Below are positions 1 to 13,500 of a stretch of DNA of 64,000 nucleotides, piece after piece (position 1 is the stretch's first letter; each line of letters begins with the position of its first letter). A program made the translations under genes and the position numbers. The stretch is from Solanum dulcamara (Eukaryota; Streptophyta; Magnoliopsida; Solanales; Solanaceae), in NCBI RefSeq assembly GCF_947179165.1, contig NC_077240.1, forward strand, positions 27,322,001 to 27,386,000, read 5' to 3'. The notes beneath the pieces were generated by a model that worked only from the letters and a program-made list of their open reading frames with translations, was not told where the DNA came from and ran no database searches.

Positions 1-1340
1 GGGCTTCCCAATCCTAGCCCTTGATACACACTAAAGCTTTTCAAGCCTAAACCTTGATACACACTAAGGCTTTTCGATCATCAATCTGATATAACCATCA
101 CATGAGATATGAATAAACCATCATGCTCAGTTATACCTGAGTGCCATTCATCTTTCAGATGAATTGGACCACTGAAGGATCCTTAAGACATAACCTACCA
201 TGTTTAATAATGCAAACCCTGGTCCACACAAAAACTATCTTAGTATTTAAATGCAACAATCCTACCACTCATGGACCAATGTGTCTAACATATCATAAGA
301 ACAAGTCAACAATAGAAATAGAATTCCAGTCTAAATTTTGACTTAATAAATGTATGAAACTTATTCCAAATGATCACAATCAAATCCGATTCACTCAAGG
401 AACTAATTATATACACAAGCCAATATGTCAAATTTGTACCAACGTGGTACCTGAGCCAACTAAATAATAATATATACCAAGTGTGGCACCCATCTAATCA
501 ATAATATCATATACCAGGCATGATATTTGTACTAATCGAGGTTATCTTGTACCTGGTGTGATGCCTGGGCAAAAATCTAACCAATACAAGGTCTGGTACT
601 CGATCCAACCAATGATATCATGCACCAGGTGTGGTACTCATACCAAATGAGGTTATCTTATCAGGCAAGGTACTCATGCCAACTGTGCAATCATAGAACA
701 ACATGCACAATCAAATCACAACAAACAATTACACTTGAATCCACAATAAATACAACAGGTTCATTTCATGAGATTATCAATATGGTGTCATTTTACATTA
801 ATTCCTTTATTTCCTGAATAAGAATTTCACAAGAAATAGTCAATATGAATACACACACAAACATATATACATATTTATATGTCAATAGCCCAATATTGGG
901 CCCCGTCATGTGCACACAATCATTTCCGAGAATTACCTCCCTAGTCTCATGAACTAAATACTCTTCCTATTCATCCATTTTCCCTTGATTTCCACAAGTC
1001 TCTGGATCTTACTATAAGCCAACAATATTCTTACACATAAATCTTACAATAACCATTAACCATCACAAATATTTTGTTAATTACATAGCATTTTGTCACT
1101 AAATCATTACACATAAATAAGTTATGACCTTTTTTTACCATAATTTTACAAAAACCCAAGTAATCATATCTCACGAATTTCAATTATTCAGGCAAGTATA
1201 CTTCACATATTTGCATTTAATCAGGCAATATCATGCATATAAACACAATATCAAGCTTTCTCACCAAATCAAGTCACAACCATTTATTTTGATTATTTTG
1301 CCTCATGGATGACCATTAGTCGATTATCCATGCATTTACA
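1..1340 (-). repeat. Diverged LTR-like repeat, copy 1 (cut by window edge)
   Basis: The sequence aligns with 2335-3530 at an offset of about 2608 bp; for example the word GTGCCATTCA is at 141 and again at 2749. Both copies carry short tandem units with the core CTTGATACACACTAAGG (1-80 here) and, further on, units containing GTGTGGTACTC (about 420-700). There is no coding capacity; the small open frames here are chance. I infer the minus orientation from the primer-binding-like site at 1639-1651. The inner boundary is approximate. The alternative is a plain segmental duplication. Confidence 0.5.
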
Positions 1341-1654
1341 AAACGTCTAAGGCTAGATATAAATTGAAACCTTTTCGGTTATGATTTTCTTTGAGTGTAT
1401 TCCTTCAGCAGTGATTATGACATTCAATTTACTTCATTGAGATACCAATTGAAATTCGGAAGATACCAAATGAACTCAACCCATACCACCAGTGATAAAC
1501 CACACGAAAAGAGAGAAATAAATGAAAGGACTTTCTAGAATGATTAATAGCTTCTCGAAGATTAGATATGTACTTCAATATACCAATCCACATGAGTCTA
1601 TTTGGCATTTTCTCTTGTACTGAGAGATCAATAACCCAGGATCTTATACCAAAT
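1340..1654 (-). mobile_element. Short internal stub of an LTR element with PBS-like site
   Basis: Read on the minus strand, an LTR end (ATCACG, normally GTCACG, at about 1655) is followed by TGGTATAAGATCC at 1639-1651, a mutated match to the tRNA-iMet primer-binding site TGGTATCAGAGCC. Only about 310 bp separate this from the left LTR-like copy, so nearly all of the internal coding region is missing, by deletion or recombination. No reading frame is recognisable. Confidence 0.45.
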
Positions 1655-3990
1655 TATCACGATCCAATCCATCGAACCATGCGGTCACCTACTCTAACAC
1701 CAAAATAGGAAAACCTTACCCCTCCCCCCAATTTTAAACGGGTTATGTGGGATAAATAAAAACACCATAAGATAACCTTTAAAAAAATAAAGAAAGGATC
1801 TCAACATTAACATTTATCAACTTTTGAATATACAATCAAATTCCTTGAACATACCAAGGAAACCTTTCCAAGAAACTAGTCTAAACAGTTAAAGGAGCTT
1901 TTAAGAATACAGTTTATAAAGAGATTTGGAATAAATAAGACACAACTTCCATCATAAGATAAAGATGAGTAGAAGCTGTCAAAGATCATTAGCGTCTTCA
2001 CCTAGAAAACATCACTGATCCTTCAACCAAACTATATCAAATGGTCTATCAAGAGTAGTATCAGTACAAACAACACGTACTGACAGTTGATAGGAATAAT
2101 CGATCAACCCATACCCATCATAGAATAACATGAAATTAGTTAGAAGGAACAACATGTAGTATGACAACTATGCATTCCAAATTTGATCATCATGCTCCTA
2201 CTCCCAAATACACCATCCATAACCAGTACACTTGATCAAAGATTTCTTCCTTGTTCCACTGCCAACTCTATTAATTATTATTTCACTCCTTTATCATGCT
2301 AAAACATTCTAAGCCTACCCCTTGCAATACACCAAGGCTTCCCAAGCCTAACTATTTATACACACTAAGGTTTTCCAATCCTAACCCTTAATACACACTA
2401 AGACTTTCCAAGCCTAGCACTTGATACACACTAAGGATTTTCAAGCCACTAAGGATTGCCTAACCCTTTATACATACTAATGTTTCCAAAACCTAACCCT
2501 TGATACACATTGAGAATTTCAAAATCTAATCCTTGATACACTCAGGCTTCCTAAGCCTAATCTTTAATACACACTGAGGCTTTTCAAATATAACCCTTAA
2601 TACAGATTAAGGCTTTCTAAGCCTAACCCTTGATACACACTAAGATTTTCCAAGCCTAATCATTGATACACACTAAGGCTTTCGGTCATCAACTTGACCT
2701 AACCATTATATGAGACATGAATAGACCATCACGCTCATTCATACCTGAGTGCCATTCACCTTTCAGATAAATCAGACTACTCAAGGATTCTTAAGACATA
2801 ACCTACCATATTTAACAATACAAACCCTGGTCTACACAAGAACCATCTTCACATTTAAACACAACTATTTGGCCACTCATAGATCAACGTGTCTAACACA
2901 TCATAAGAATAAGTCAACTATAGAAATAGACTCCTAGTCTAAATTTTGACTTAATAAATGCATGAAACATGTCCCATATGATTACAATCAAAACCTGTTT
3001 ACTCAAGAAACCAATCATATGCACAAGATAACATGTAAAATTCATATCGCTATTGTACCTGAGCCAACCAAATGATAACATGTACCATACGTGGTATCTG
3101 AGCCAACCGATGATATTATGTATTAGGCTGGTATCGATGATAATCGAGGTTATATTATACCAGACGTGATGTCCGGGCCAAGAGATAACCTATATCAGGT
3201 GTGGTACTCAAACCAACCAATGATACCATGTACCAGGAGTGGTATCCATTCTAACTGAGGCTATTTTATTAGGTGTGGTACCCGTTGCAACCATGCAATC
3301 ACAAAATAACATGCACAATCAAATCATAATGAAAAAGCATACTTAAATACACAAGTAAATAAAATACATTCATTGCATGAGATTATCAAAATGATATCAT
3401 TTCACATTAATCCCAAATACTTTTCCTATTTATTATATGTTCCCCTTGATTTCCAATAGTCTAAGGACCTTACTATAACCCAATAATTTTCTTACACATA
3501 AAACTTAGAAGAACCATCAACTATTCAACAAGAATTATCAAGGTTAACAATCAAGAACTAAAAGACAACCGCTAGTCACATAATAGTCATAACCCACATA
3601 GTACTTTTCTGCCCTAAACAACAATAACAACACATTTAGCCATCCAAAATATATATCTGAAGGCCTAGGTATAATGCCTCTCAACAATTCACAATATATT
3701 ATGCAATGGAAAAAAATCTATAACTACCTTGTCATGAAAACATATCTACCTGGGTGCCAAGCAACTGTTGCGGAAATTCGATCATAAACTTTGAATCCCT
3801 TGAGAAACTTTAGCTTGTTCTCGATCTAGAAACAATAAATAAATACAATAATTAATCAATAATGACCTAACAAAATCCAGATTATATTCAAATCCTAACC
3901 TCAGGCCAATTCCTGATTATTTTGCCCAAAACTAAGGCTTCTCACCATCAACTTCAAGTTAAAACCCCGTTCAGCCTAGGCATATTTTGC
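1655..3990 (-). repeat. Diverged LTR-like repeat, copy 2
   Basis: Second copy of the repeat at 1-1340. It begins next to the PBS-like site and runs to the LINE fragment that starts near 4000. It contains a run of about 33-bp imperfect tandem units at 2330-2690 (core CCTAACCCTTGATACACAC) and a block of GTACCAGGTGTGGTACTC-like units at 3040-3290. No protein frame can be supported. The right edge is not defined by a clear terminal TG/CA. Confidence 0.5.
2330..2690. repeat. Imperfect ~33-bp minisatellite inside the LTR-like repeat
   Basis: About ten degenerate units carry the core TTGATACACACTAAGGCTTT with spacing near 30-35 bp. The same unit appears at 1-80 in the first repeat copy, so the array predates the duplication. 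Confidence 0.75.
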
Positions 3991-3999
3991 TAGCTCTTT

Positions 4000-5955
4000 C
4001 TATCTATCTTTTAAGTACTGTCAGTCCTCCCAAAGGGACTATGAAGCTGATTGAAAAATGCATAGCTAGGTTCTTTTACTCTGGCCAAGTTACCTAAGAA
4101 AAACATCACTAGATCTCTTGGTATAACTTATGTTACCCTTATGATGAAGGAGGAATAAACTTTAGAAGGATCAATGACATATGTGATACTTTTAAGGAAA
4201 AACAATAGTGGAATATGAGAACTTCTAAATCTCTTTAGAGAGAATCATGTGTGCTAAATACTTTGATGACCATTATCCGATCAGTGTTCAATTAGCCAAA
4301 TGAAGTTCTCACTGTTAGAAAGCTCTTCAGGGAATCAAACACAACACTAAAGAGTATATTGTTTGGAAATTAGGAAGAGAGGAACTATCCTTTTGGTTTG
4401 ATAATTGGTCAAACTTAGGACTCTCTACCTGATCTCCCCCAATAATGGTCACACTCAAATCAAGCTCAACTTTATTCTTAAGAATGATACCTGGGAGTGG
4501 AATAGCCTCCAAACTCAACCCAATATGGAGCTAAAAAACAAGATTATTAACCTAGGAATTATTCTTGACAACAACAACGATGATAAGGCTATTTCGAGAC
4601 AGACTATTACAGGGATATTTAGCATTGGTTTAACTTAGAGCAACATCAGAAACAATCAGAATATCATCAATAATGTTTGGAACAACAACGTACTTTTTAA
4701 AATGTCTTTTCTCACATGGAGAACCATTAATGATATATTATCCACTGACGATAAAGTGGCAAGATTAGACATCAATATTTCTTGAGGATGTCACTGTCGT
4801 GATGATGTTAACAGAATCAATATCATTGAGATAGTCAATCATCTTTCTTATAGAGGCAATCATTCCAAGAGAGTGTTGAGTTATTTTGCGGGTCCTATGG
4901 GAATTGCTTATAGGAACATCTCTTAGAAGATGCTCTTGATTAATTGGTGGAATTTCAAGACCCGTAACCCTATTATTGCTTTCATCGCTAGAACTCTTAC
5001 CACCATTATTTGTTGGAAATTGTGGAGAGTAAGATGTAGTAGCAAGTTTAAGGATGATAAACTTTCATTATAAAGAACAAAAACTAATGTCATCTTTACT
5101 ATTTTGCGGGTTACAAATCAGTTTAGCAAGGCTAGAATTGGATCAACATGGGGTAGCATTTTTCAAACTTTTGAAGCTAAAATCCAACAAAGGACTTTTA
5201 TGATGGTTAGATAGCTCAAGCCACCTACTCTAATAGTAAAAATCAATATTGATGGTAGCTGCCTTCAAAAGAATTATGGAGGAGGCAGGATAATTCGAGA
5301 TAAACAGGGCTTTATGATTCTTTTCTACTTTATAAATCTCGGCAAAGGCACAAGAAACATGGCAAAAACTGTCGCAATGTTATTTGGGCTCAACTGGTGT
5401 AAGAACAGAGGTTACGACATGGTCTGGGGGGAGACAGATTCCATGTTGTTGATTAAATGGGTAAAGAAGGAATGGAGACCTCTCTGGGCACTTGGGAACT
5501 AGATTCAATAGATTCAGAATTTTGTTGACTCTCATGGTTTTAATATTAGCCACTGTTTTAGGGAGGCTAACAAACCTTCTGATAAACTAGCGCCCCTTGG
5601 TCATTGTTTGGTGGGAGTACATGTCTTCAACTCCTTTTCCGAACTTCCTAGGCATGTTAAGGGTCTAGTAAATATGGATAGATGAGATTTTCCTACCTTC
5701 AAATCCAAACCAACTAGAGCAATAAATATTTTTTTATGACCCCCTTGACATTTTTCATTTCTACTTTACCTAAAGTTAGTTTAGGACTAGCTAACTGTAG
5801 CTAATTAACTAAGTGGATCAAACTAGCTTTGTCTCTACTTTATGATCATGTAATTGGTTTGGTATCCCAAACTCAATCTTGTATTTTTTTGCTCATCAAT
5901 GACAATCTCACTAGAACTGCTCGTTTTTTATCAAAGGAGAAAAAAAAGAAGCTAA
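4000..5955 (+). pseudogene. 5'-truncated, decayed LINE (RT C-terminal part to RNase H)
   Basis: Conceptual translation with many stops shows the C-terminal part of a plant LINE ORF2. Near 4030-4180 there is reverse-transcriptase thumb-like sequence (PPKGTMKLIEKCIARFFYSG). A zf-RVT-like stretch lies around 4700-5000. An RNase H domain runs from about 5215 to 5690, with INIDGS at its start, GETDSMLLIKWV in the middle and a REANKPSDKLA-like end typical of plant L1 RNase H. The element ends near 5955 in an A-rich tail. Several in-frame stops and frameshifts make it inactive. The 5' truncation is the usual outcome of LINE insertion. Confidence 0.75.
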
Positions 5956-6059
5956 AACCCTCCCCCAAGATTATCCTCATGAATTTTAAAGCTTAAGAAT
6001 CGAGTTTACAAGTTGGAGAAGTAATTGACTTATTTTTATCGATGAACACAATGAAAAAC

Positions 6060-6600
6060 TAGTGGAAAACATTGTAAGTTGGCCTTGCAGTTCTTTAAAA
6101 TTTAATAGCCAAATAATGATCGGTGTTGGAACTTTTCTGCGCTAAAATTAGACTGATTTCACTATATCGATCAGGCCCACTATAGCAAATGTCATCCCAC
6201 TATAGCGTCTGAACATTCCTGCTTGCAGCTTGTAGCCAGCTATAGCGGATTACACGAACTTTAGAGACTCGAAAACCCTGAAAAGTCCATTTTTTGCAGC
6301 ATACCTTTGATCCTTAACGTCCCAAATTATCCCCTTCACGCCAAGTTCGATTTTGCGAGTTTTACTCGTCCAAATTCGACTTTGAAAAATCCTATGAACT
6401 CCTGAATGTCTTGGCTACTAGAAAATCCAACTCAAGCTTAGACATTATTCCCAATCCAACCCTAGATTGATCTAGACCTCACATGACTCAGATTCCGTCC
6501 AAGTCTGGCCTAGCCTAGAATACCCCCCCCCCAAAAAAAAAATTCTAACCCAATTCTTTCACCATTGGACTATCCATAACAATTGGAGCGGGTCATTACA
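6060..6600 (-). repeat. LTR fragment (Gypsy type, minus orientation)
   Basis: The right edge reads GGGTCATTACA, the reverse complement of the TGTAATGACCC start seen in the Gypsy LTRs at 32994 and 40770. Repeated CTATAGCG words occur at 6170-6250, including the palindrome GCTATAGC at 6239-6246. No coding sequence. The left end is not defined. Confidence 0.45.
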
Positions 6601-6646
6601 TATATTATTTTTTTATGATTGTTATTTTCTATTATATACATTAATA

Positions 6647-7362
6647 CATCATTTGTTTGCACTTAATGAAGGTTTGAATCTGAATCATTCAGCTAATAAC
6701 TGATTAAGTGCATTTATTGTTCTTAAAATTGTACCACCAATTGGGTCTTAAGACATCTGAATCGATCAGATTTGAGATGCAGTCTAAAACTCATTCAGTG
6801 CTCTTCGATAGGTAAGTAATGCATTAATTTCTAAGTTGAATGCAATATGATGATTTGATTTTATTATAATTATCCAAATAGGTTGTGGGGTTTCATAGCA
6901 GCCTTTCTACATAAGCTGTGTAGTATGTTTTTTCTTATTTCAAGACAAAGATGCTTGTATTGTCATTTGAGGATAATAAATTAATTAATTTTGTGGCCAC
7001 AAAAAAATAAGTACATTCTATATATTTAATTAAAAAATCTCAATAATTTTAAAAATTTGTGGATTTTTTTTTAAAAAATTTGATTAATTTGATACATTGG
7101 ATGAAATATTATGCTATATTCATATTTTAGTAGTTTAGTGCTCTTATTATGTAATACTAATATTTTCTCAAATATATTAAAGATATAATTTTTAATTAGT
7201 GTTTTTTTATATTTTATATTTAATTATTTTTTAATTCAATATATTCAGATGTTGAATTCAAATAGTGTTAATCATTCAGTGTTCAGATCTACAGATAATA
7301 TCTTAATCATTCAGATGTGCATTCAGATTAAGAAGTCTTAATCTCAATAAAAATAAATGATG
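6647..7362. mobile_element. hAT-like MITE, AT-rich
   Basis: The left end (CATCATTTGTTTGCACTTAA at 6647) is matched in inverted orientation by the right end near 7362 (reading inward CATCATTTATTTTTATTGAG). Both ends are followed by related blocks containing CTGAATCATTCAG and ATTCAGATTAAG words. About 716 bp, with no open frame. I could not see a clear target duplication, so the family assignment rests on the terminal words alone. Confidence 0.45.
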
Positions 7363-7461
7363 CCTAAGTATATATGTATGTAAAAAAATTGTTATATAGA
7401 TTAAAAATAAAAATATTATGATTTTCAAGAAATAAAAAATAGATAAACGTTAATAATGTAA

Positions 7462-8430
7462 GGGGTAGTTTGGTTTGAAGATAAATTATGTTGGAATTAG
7501 TTATGATGGGATAAGTTATACTAGGATAAGTTATGATGTAATTAATTATGCCGAGGTGATTTTTTATTGGTTGTTTGGTTTGTCATATTCAAAAAATATG
7601 CATGACATAATTTCTAAGAATAAGTTGTTTGTTTACAAAAATACCCTCCATTTCATTTAATTGTTTACACTTTCTTTGCAAATTTTAGTTATTCACTCTT
7701 AAAAATAATTTTTTCATCTTATTTAACTTATATAATTTTCTGTGTGCATTCTCATAATTATGCTGTATTTTTTTAAATATAAAACATCCATCTTATTTGG
7801 TTTAAAAATAAATCTTCCAGTTTAAGTTTGTTAAAGTAAAATAGATTTTATTGTTGATATCACTTCATTTGAGCGCATATCACTCATATTTTGTAAAATA
7901 TTAAAGTTATCTTTATTTTAATTGATATATAAAATACAAATTTTCAAGTGATTATATGACTATTTAATTAAAAATATGTAATTCAATATTGGAGTGAACC
8001 TTTTAAGAGAAATCAAAATATAAATAAACATAAGAATCAGTTAAATAAATTCAATGTATAATATATTCATAAATAAGAAATATATTATATAATGTAATTT
8101 TTTAATAAAAAATATATAATCATAAAATAATGAGTAGTGAAGATTGTGAATGTTATTATAAATGGTATTAAAAATTACTTTAATATAAATGTATGTAAAA
8201 TAGATGTATAAAAGAGGGTTTAAGGGATACTTTTGTTATTTCATATATTTTTATCCTGGGATAAGTTATTTCGGGATTAGTATTCCACCCATAAGTAGGC
8301 ATAACTTATCCCGGTCATAATTATTAATTCTGTGATAAATTATCCACACTTTGTAACCAAACAAACAATTGAGGATTATTAAAAATTTATCCCAAATTAA
8401 TTTGCCTTATCCATCACACCAAACGACCCC
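7462..8430. mobile_element. Harbinger/Tourist-like MITE, 969 bp
   Basis: The left end GGGGTAGTTTGGTTTG and the right end CATCACACCAAACGACCCC form terminal inverted repeats, flanked by TAA on both sides (7459-7461 and 8431-8433). A 3-bp TAA/TTA duplication is typical of PIF/Harbinger-derived elements. Subterminal repeats of GGGATAAGTTAT occur just inside the left end (about 7508-7532) and in both orientations near the right end (about 8257-8315). No transposase frame, so it is non-autonomous. Confidence 0.75.
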
Positions 8431-8737
8431 TAAGGTAGAATGGATCCCTCGTGAAAGCTAAGGATTTTTTTCTCTCTCTATGTGAGTAGTTTTCTCCTTA
8501 TAGTGGGGGCTTTCTATATGAATATAACTTCCAAGTATGATGACAACTAACTACATTGTCCACAATATTAACCACGTTCTTCACTTTCCCATTCACAAAA
8601 AACACTAAACTGCAAAGCTTATTCCTTTTAGCGTAGGTTTCAACAGTGTTTTTTTGCTGCTACACAATTCTATACAAACCTAAATCTCCCAAAGTTCAAC
8701 ATAAACATATTCAATTTAGTGGGCTACTGTTCTTAGG

Positions 8738-9505
8738 ATGGCCGACGAGATTACGGATCGACTTCACAAGTTTCTTCTTACAGAGGAGGAAAAAGACTCA
8801 ACTGAGATTGATGTTCAAGATATCATGTCGACCATGAAAAATTGTGAAGTTAGTCTTCTCGAAAAGGTGATTGCGGACAAACAAGTTAGTATGCTAGGGG
8901 TGAAAAATACAATGTATCTAGTTTGGCGAAGTCCTGTTGGTCTGAAAGTCTTGCTGGTAGGTAAGAATCTGTTTCAGTTTGTTTTCCGCTACAAAAACGA
9001 CATGAAGAAGGTACTGTATGGAACGCCATGGCTCTACTATAAATATTTGCTCAACATACATCAATGGAAACCAGAACTTCATACTAACTCTCATATCTTC
9101 AACATATGTGAAATATGGTTCCAAGTCTGGAACATACCACTAAATTGGATATCTTATGAAGTAGGCAGTAAGATCAGACATGCTCTCGGGGGGACATCTG
9201 ATGTTGCTATACCTGAAAATGGAAGCAAGGATGGTAGATACATACGTTTAAAGGTATTAATGAGAATAAACAAAACCTCTACCTCGTGGAAAATTAATGA
9301 AGATGGGCTCAGAGGAAAAATGGATAGAATTTCGTTATGAAAATCTGCCATATGTTTGCTACTACTGTGGGATTTTAGGGCATACAGAAAGATCTTGTGT
9401 TTTCCGTGAGGAAGATGTACGAAAAGGTAATGTTAAGAGAGACCAATTTGGCATATGGATGAGGGATGAAAATCACGGGTTTGTTGGTACCAACTTAAAA
9501 CGATA
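8738..9505 (+). pseudogene. LINE ORF1: DUF4283-like domain plus CCHC zinc knuckle (frameshifted)
   Basis: The first part runs as a 200-codon frame from the ATG at 8738 (MADEITDRLHKFLLTEEE). It has the hydrophobic FRY/W-rich pattern of the DUF4283 domain found in plant LINE ORF1 proteins. Near 9297-9335 the reading moves into another frame, where a CCHC zinc knuckle (CYYCGILGHTERSC, spacing C-x2-C-x4-H-x4-C) follows directly. The product would bind the element RNA in the ribonucleoprotein. Downstream, 9506-10500 carries low-complexity, charged, Asn/Lys-rich ORF1 tail sequence in several frames, with no domain I recognise. Confidence 0.8.
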
Positions 9506-10503
9506 AGGTAGTCAAAATGTGCGCTCCTCTGTTTACATGAATGGTCAAGGTAAGCAGGTTGTGGATTGTGATGAAGGTACTGGATCAAATGATTTGCTAT
9601 TGAATGATAACAGAATGGAAACAAAAACGGATAATGGAAACAATGAAAATCCCCCTTCTTTCGCACCACACCATTTCCTTAATAGAGAAAAGAAAGGATC
9701 TCTTCTGGCGGGAGATAACTCTGTTGAGCAGAATACTAATAGCACAGTTCAGGGGACTGTTCGTATGATTGGTAATGATCTGAAATATGAAACTGTAAAC
9801 GAACCTTTATGTGCTGGAGATCAGGAGGGAAAATAGAAAACACTGCACAATATGCTGGATCATAATGATCATAACATGATAATTGACAAACCAATGTCAA
9901 GAAATGGATCACAGTCTGAAAAATCGCAGCAGAATATTGAGTTGGAAGAACCTGTTTTCGCAGATACAATAAGCGGCAGAGAAGCACGAGAGTATTACTG
10001 GTTAGCGAAGATGAACTTGGGTGATACTTTTTACCATGTGATATTGAGAGATATTTCAACAAGCAAAAGGAAGCAGAATATCGACTAATAACTCAGGATG
10101 TTGTTGTGCAAATGACGCAAAACAAGGTACCATAATTGAATGCTAAAAATCAGCAGGTATACTCTACTTCACAGAAAATATGTAAGGCTACATCTTCCTT
10201 AATAGTGACTAGAGAAGTAGCTACTGGTCCAATAAATAATCCGAGAGCTAATGGTAGAGTAGATGGAAATAGGAAAAAATTGAAACGTATGGCTAGAGCT
10301 AAAAAATCTGAAAGTACTAATAAAAAGCTGGATAATATTGCTCTAGAAAATAACTTGGTTGATGTTCTGGTTACTGATATATGTACTCAAAACTTGAAGG
10401 GCAAACGAAAAGGTGATGATAATCAGACTAACGACATAGGAATCAAAAAACAAAAGAATGAATTGGATTGGGAAGCCAGCCCTAAATGGCTTCCCTCTTC
10501 ACA

Positions 10504-13500
10504 ATGAAGACTTTGGTGTGGAATTGTCGAGGCCTTGGGGGTCCTTGACAGTTCCCTTCCTGAAGGAGACAATGCGTCTCCACTCTCCGAGTATGGTATT
10601 TTTAAGTGAAACAAAAAATCGAGAAGGAATGGTGTTGAGAATTTAAAGACAACTACATATGACACATACTATAACAGTAGATCCGGTAGGACTAGCAGGA
10701 GGATTGTGTTATTTTGGAATGAAGACATTCAGGTATGTCAGTCCTATTCAACCTCTTTTTATATTAAAACATATATACATGATTTGGTAGATGACAATAA
10801 ATATTGGTATGTATTTGTCTATTCAAGTACTGATAAAATTATTCGTAGAAGGGGTTCATTATGGGTTATGACAGGAGATTTCAATGACATTATCGACAAT
10901 TCTGAAAAATCGGGAGGTAGAATAAGAGAAGTCTCTTCTTTTCGAGATTTTTAAAACTTTTTAATGGAATATATAAGCTATTGATTTAGGCTTCAATGGA
11001 AAACTGTGGACTTGGCGGTGCTTTAGAGAAAGTGATGGTATAATTCAAGAGAGATTAGATATAGCCATAAGCTCTCCGGGTTGGAGATTAGAGTTCAGCC
11101 TCACGAATATTGTTAACTTAGAAACAGAGGCTTCTGATCATAATGCTTTATTAATAAACACGGAGCCTAGCTTTAGGAGAAAAAAAGAGGAGGTTTTATT
11201 TTGATAAATGCTGGAGTGAAAAGGAGGAAGTGAATAGGACTATCACTCGATCATGGAATAGATATATTGGAGGGTTCGAACAATCCAAAATAAGCTTTAA
11301 ACTAAAGAATAGTCGAGTTTCTTTATTAGCTTGGCTTCAAAGGGAAAAGGAAAATTCTAAGAAAAAGATCCAAGGTATTAAGAACAGAATTGATGATCTT
11401 AAGAACAATACTAGGAATTTTGATCTTACTAAGTTGAGGTTACTTCGAAAGGAATTAGGGGAGGCTTATAAGGATGAAGAAGCTTGTTGGAAATAAAAAT
11501 CTAGAGCTTTATGGCGGCAGGAAGGCGATAAAAACACGTCTTTTTTTCATATGAAAACTATTCAGAGGCATAAGTGCAACAATATTAAGGATCTTAAATT
11601 AGACAACGGACATTGGATTTTTGAACATAGTGAAAGAAATAGAAAGATTCTACAGTAATTTATTCACAACTTCTCGACCTACGAATCTTGATCACGTTCT
11701 TAATCTAATTCGTACCTTGGTAGATAATTTTGTTAATGATAGACTTACCAGAGGAGTAACTGATGAAGAAATTAATAAAGTTGTTTTTGATATGCATCCT
11801 TTAAAAGCTGCAGGAGTAGATGGTATGACTCCTTTCTACTCTCAAAAGTATTGGGATATTGTTTCTTTTGAATGTGAAGCTGTTAAAAGCTTTTTTAATG
11901 TAGGATATTTATTACCTTCTTGGAACCAGACTCTCATAACTTTGATTCCTAAAGTAAAAAAATCGAGTGATGTTAGTCAATTTAGATCCATAAGCTTATG
12001 CTCTACGATATATAAAATTATTGCTAAGATTATTATCATGAGGCTTAAAGTTTACCTTCCCAATATTATCTCCCCAAATCAATCTGCTTTTATTGGAAAA
12101 TGACAAATAGTTGATAATGTTGTTCTGAAGAACATGAATTCATTCATCTTCTTAAGAATAAAAGACGTGGTAAACAAAAATATATGGCTCTTAAATTAGA
12201 TATGGCTAAAATTTATGATCGAGTTGAGTGGGATTATATTCATAAATTACTTCTTAAAATGGGCTTTCATGAGACTTTTACTAATTGGATTATCAATGCA
12301 TCACTACCCCAACCTATAGATTTAATATTAATAAGGATATAGCTGGGGAAGTAAAACCTACTAGAGGACTAAGGCAAAGAGACCCTCTTTCTCCATATCT
12401 ATTCCTGTTATATGCTGAAGGCTTTTCGAGACTCTTAAATCTAGCAGATTTATGTGGGGATATACAAAGCTTAAGCTTAAGTAGAGGCGGTCCTATGATT
12501 AATCATTTATTTTTGCTGATGATTCTTTTATTTATTGTAATGCTAATAATCAAAACGCTGAAAAATATCTGATACTTTAAGACTTTATGAAGAGTGTTCG
12601 GGACAAAAGGTGAGCTTCTTTAAATCCGTTATCTTCTTTATTAAGAATAGTTCTGATGTTGAAAAGGATGAAATTGTTGCAGTACTAGGAAGAAATCATT
12701 TAGGCTTATATTTCGGGCTGTCTGCGGTAGTTGGAAAATCTAAGAAAACAATGTTAGATTTTATCAAAGATAGAGTGAGATCCAAAATAAAAGGGTGGAA
12801 AAATATGTTCTTAAGTCCTGCAGGAAAAGAGGTGATGCTTAAATATGTTCTATCCGCTGTTCTTTCTTTTGCATTGTCCTGTTTTCAATTTCCAGATTCC
12901 TTTTGTAAAGAGATTACGACTATCTTCTCTAATTTTTAATGGGGGCATGATGAGGATAAGAGAAAAATGCATTTTGAAAAATGGGAGACATTATGTTTAG
13001 CAAAGTCTAAAGGAGGTATATGATTTCGAGATTTAAACTCTTTTAATCAAGCGTTATTGGAGAAATTAGGTTGGCGAATTATGACCCAAGAAGATTCACT
13101 TCTTTTTAGAATTCTCAAAAGTATATATTTTCCTCATACTTCTTTACTCAAAGCTACTTGTTCTTCTACTAGTTCATGGATATGGAAAAGCATTATTTGG
13201 GGTAGAGATCTTATACAAAAGGGCATTAGATGGAGGGTACGCTCTGGAGAAAGTATTAAACTTTTGACATATCCCTGGATTCCTAACTCCAGTGGATTCA
13301 AACCTAGTCCGATGCATGCTCAAATAGATGTCAATTTGAAAGTGAATAACCTTATAGATCAAAATAATCATACTTGAAAATTGCAGGACCTTCAGAATTA
13401 TTTTTGTTCGAAATGACTTTCATGCAATAGTCTCTATACCTATTTCCACAATAGGCTCATCAGACAAGATTATTTGGCACCATACTAAGTCTGGGAAGTA

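Noticed and set aside
2330..2690. CRISPR-like array of short repeats
   Set aside because: The units are imperfect and directly adjacent with no unique spacers, and the context is a plant LTR.
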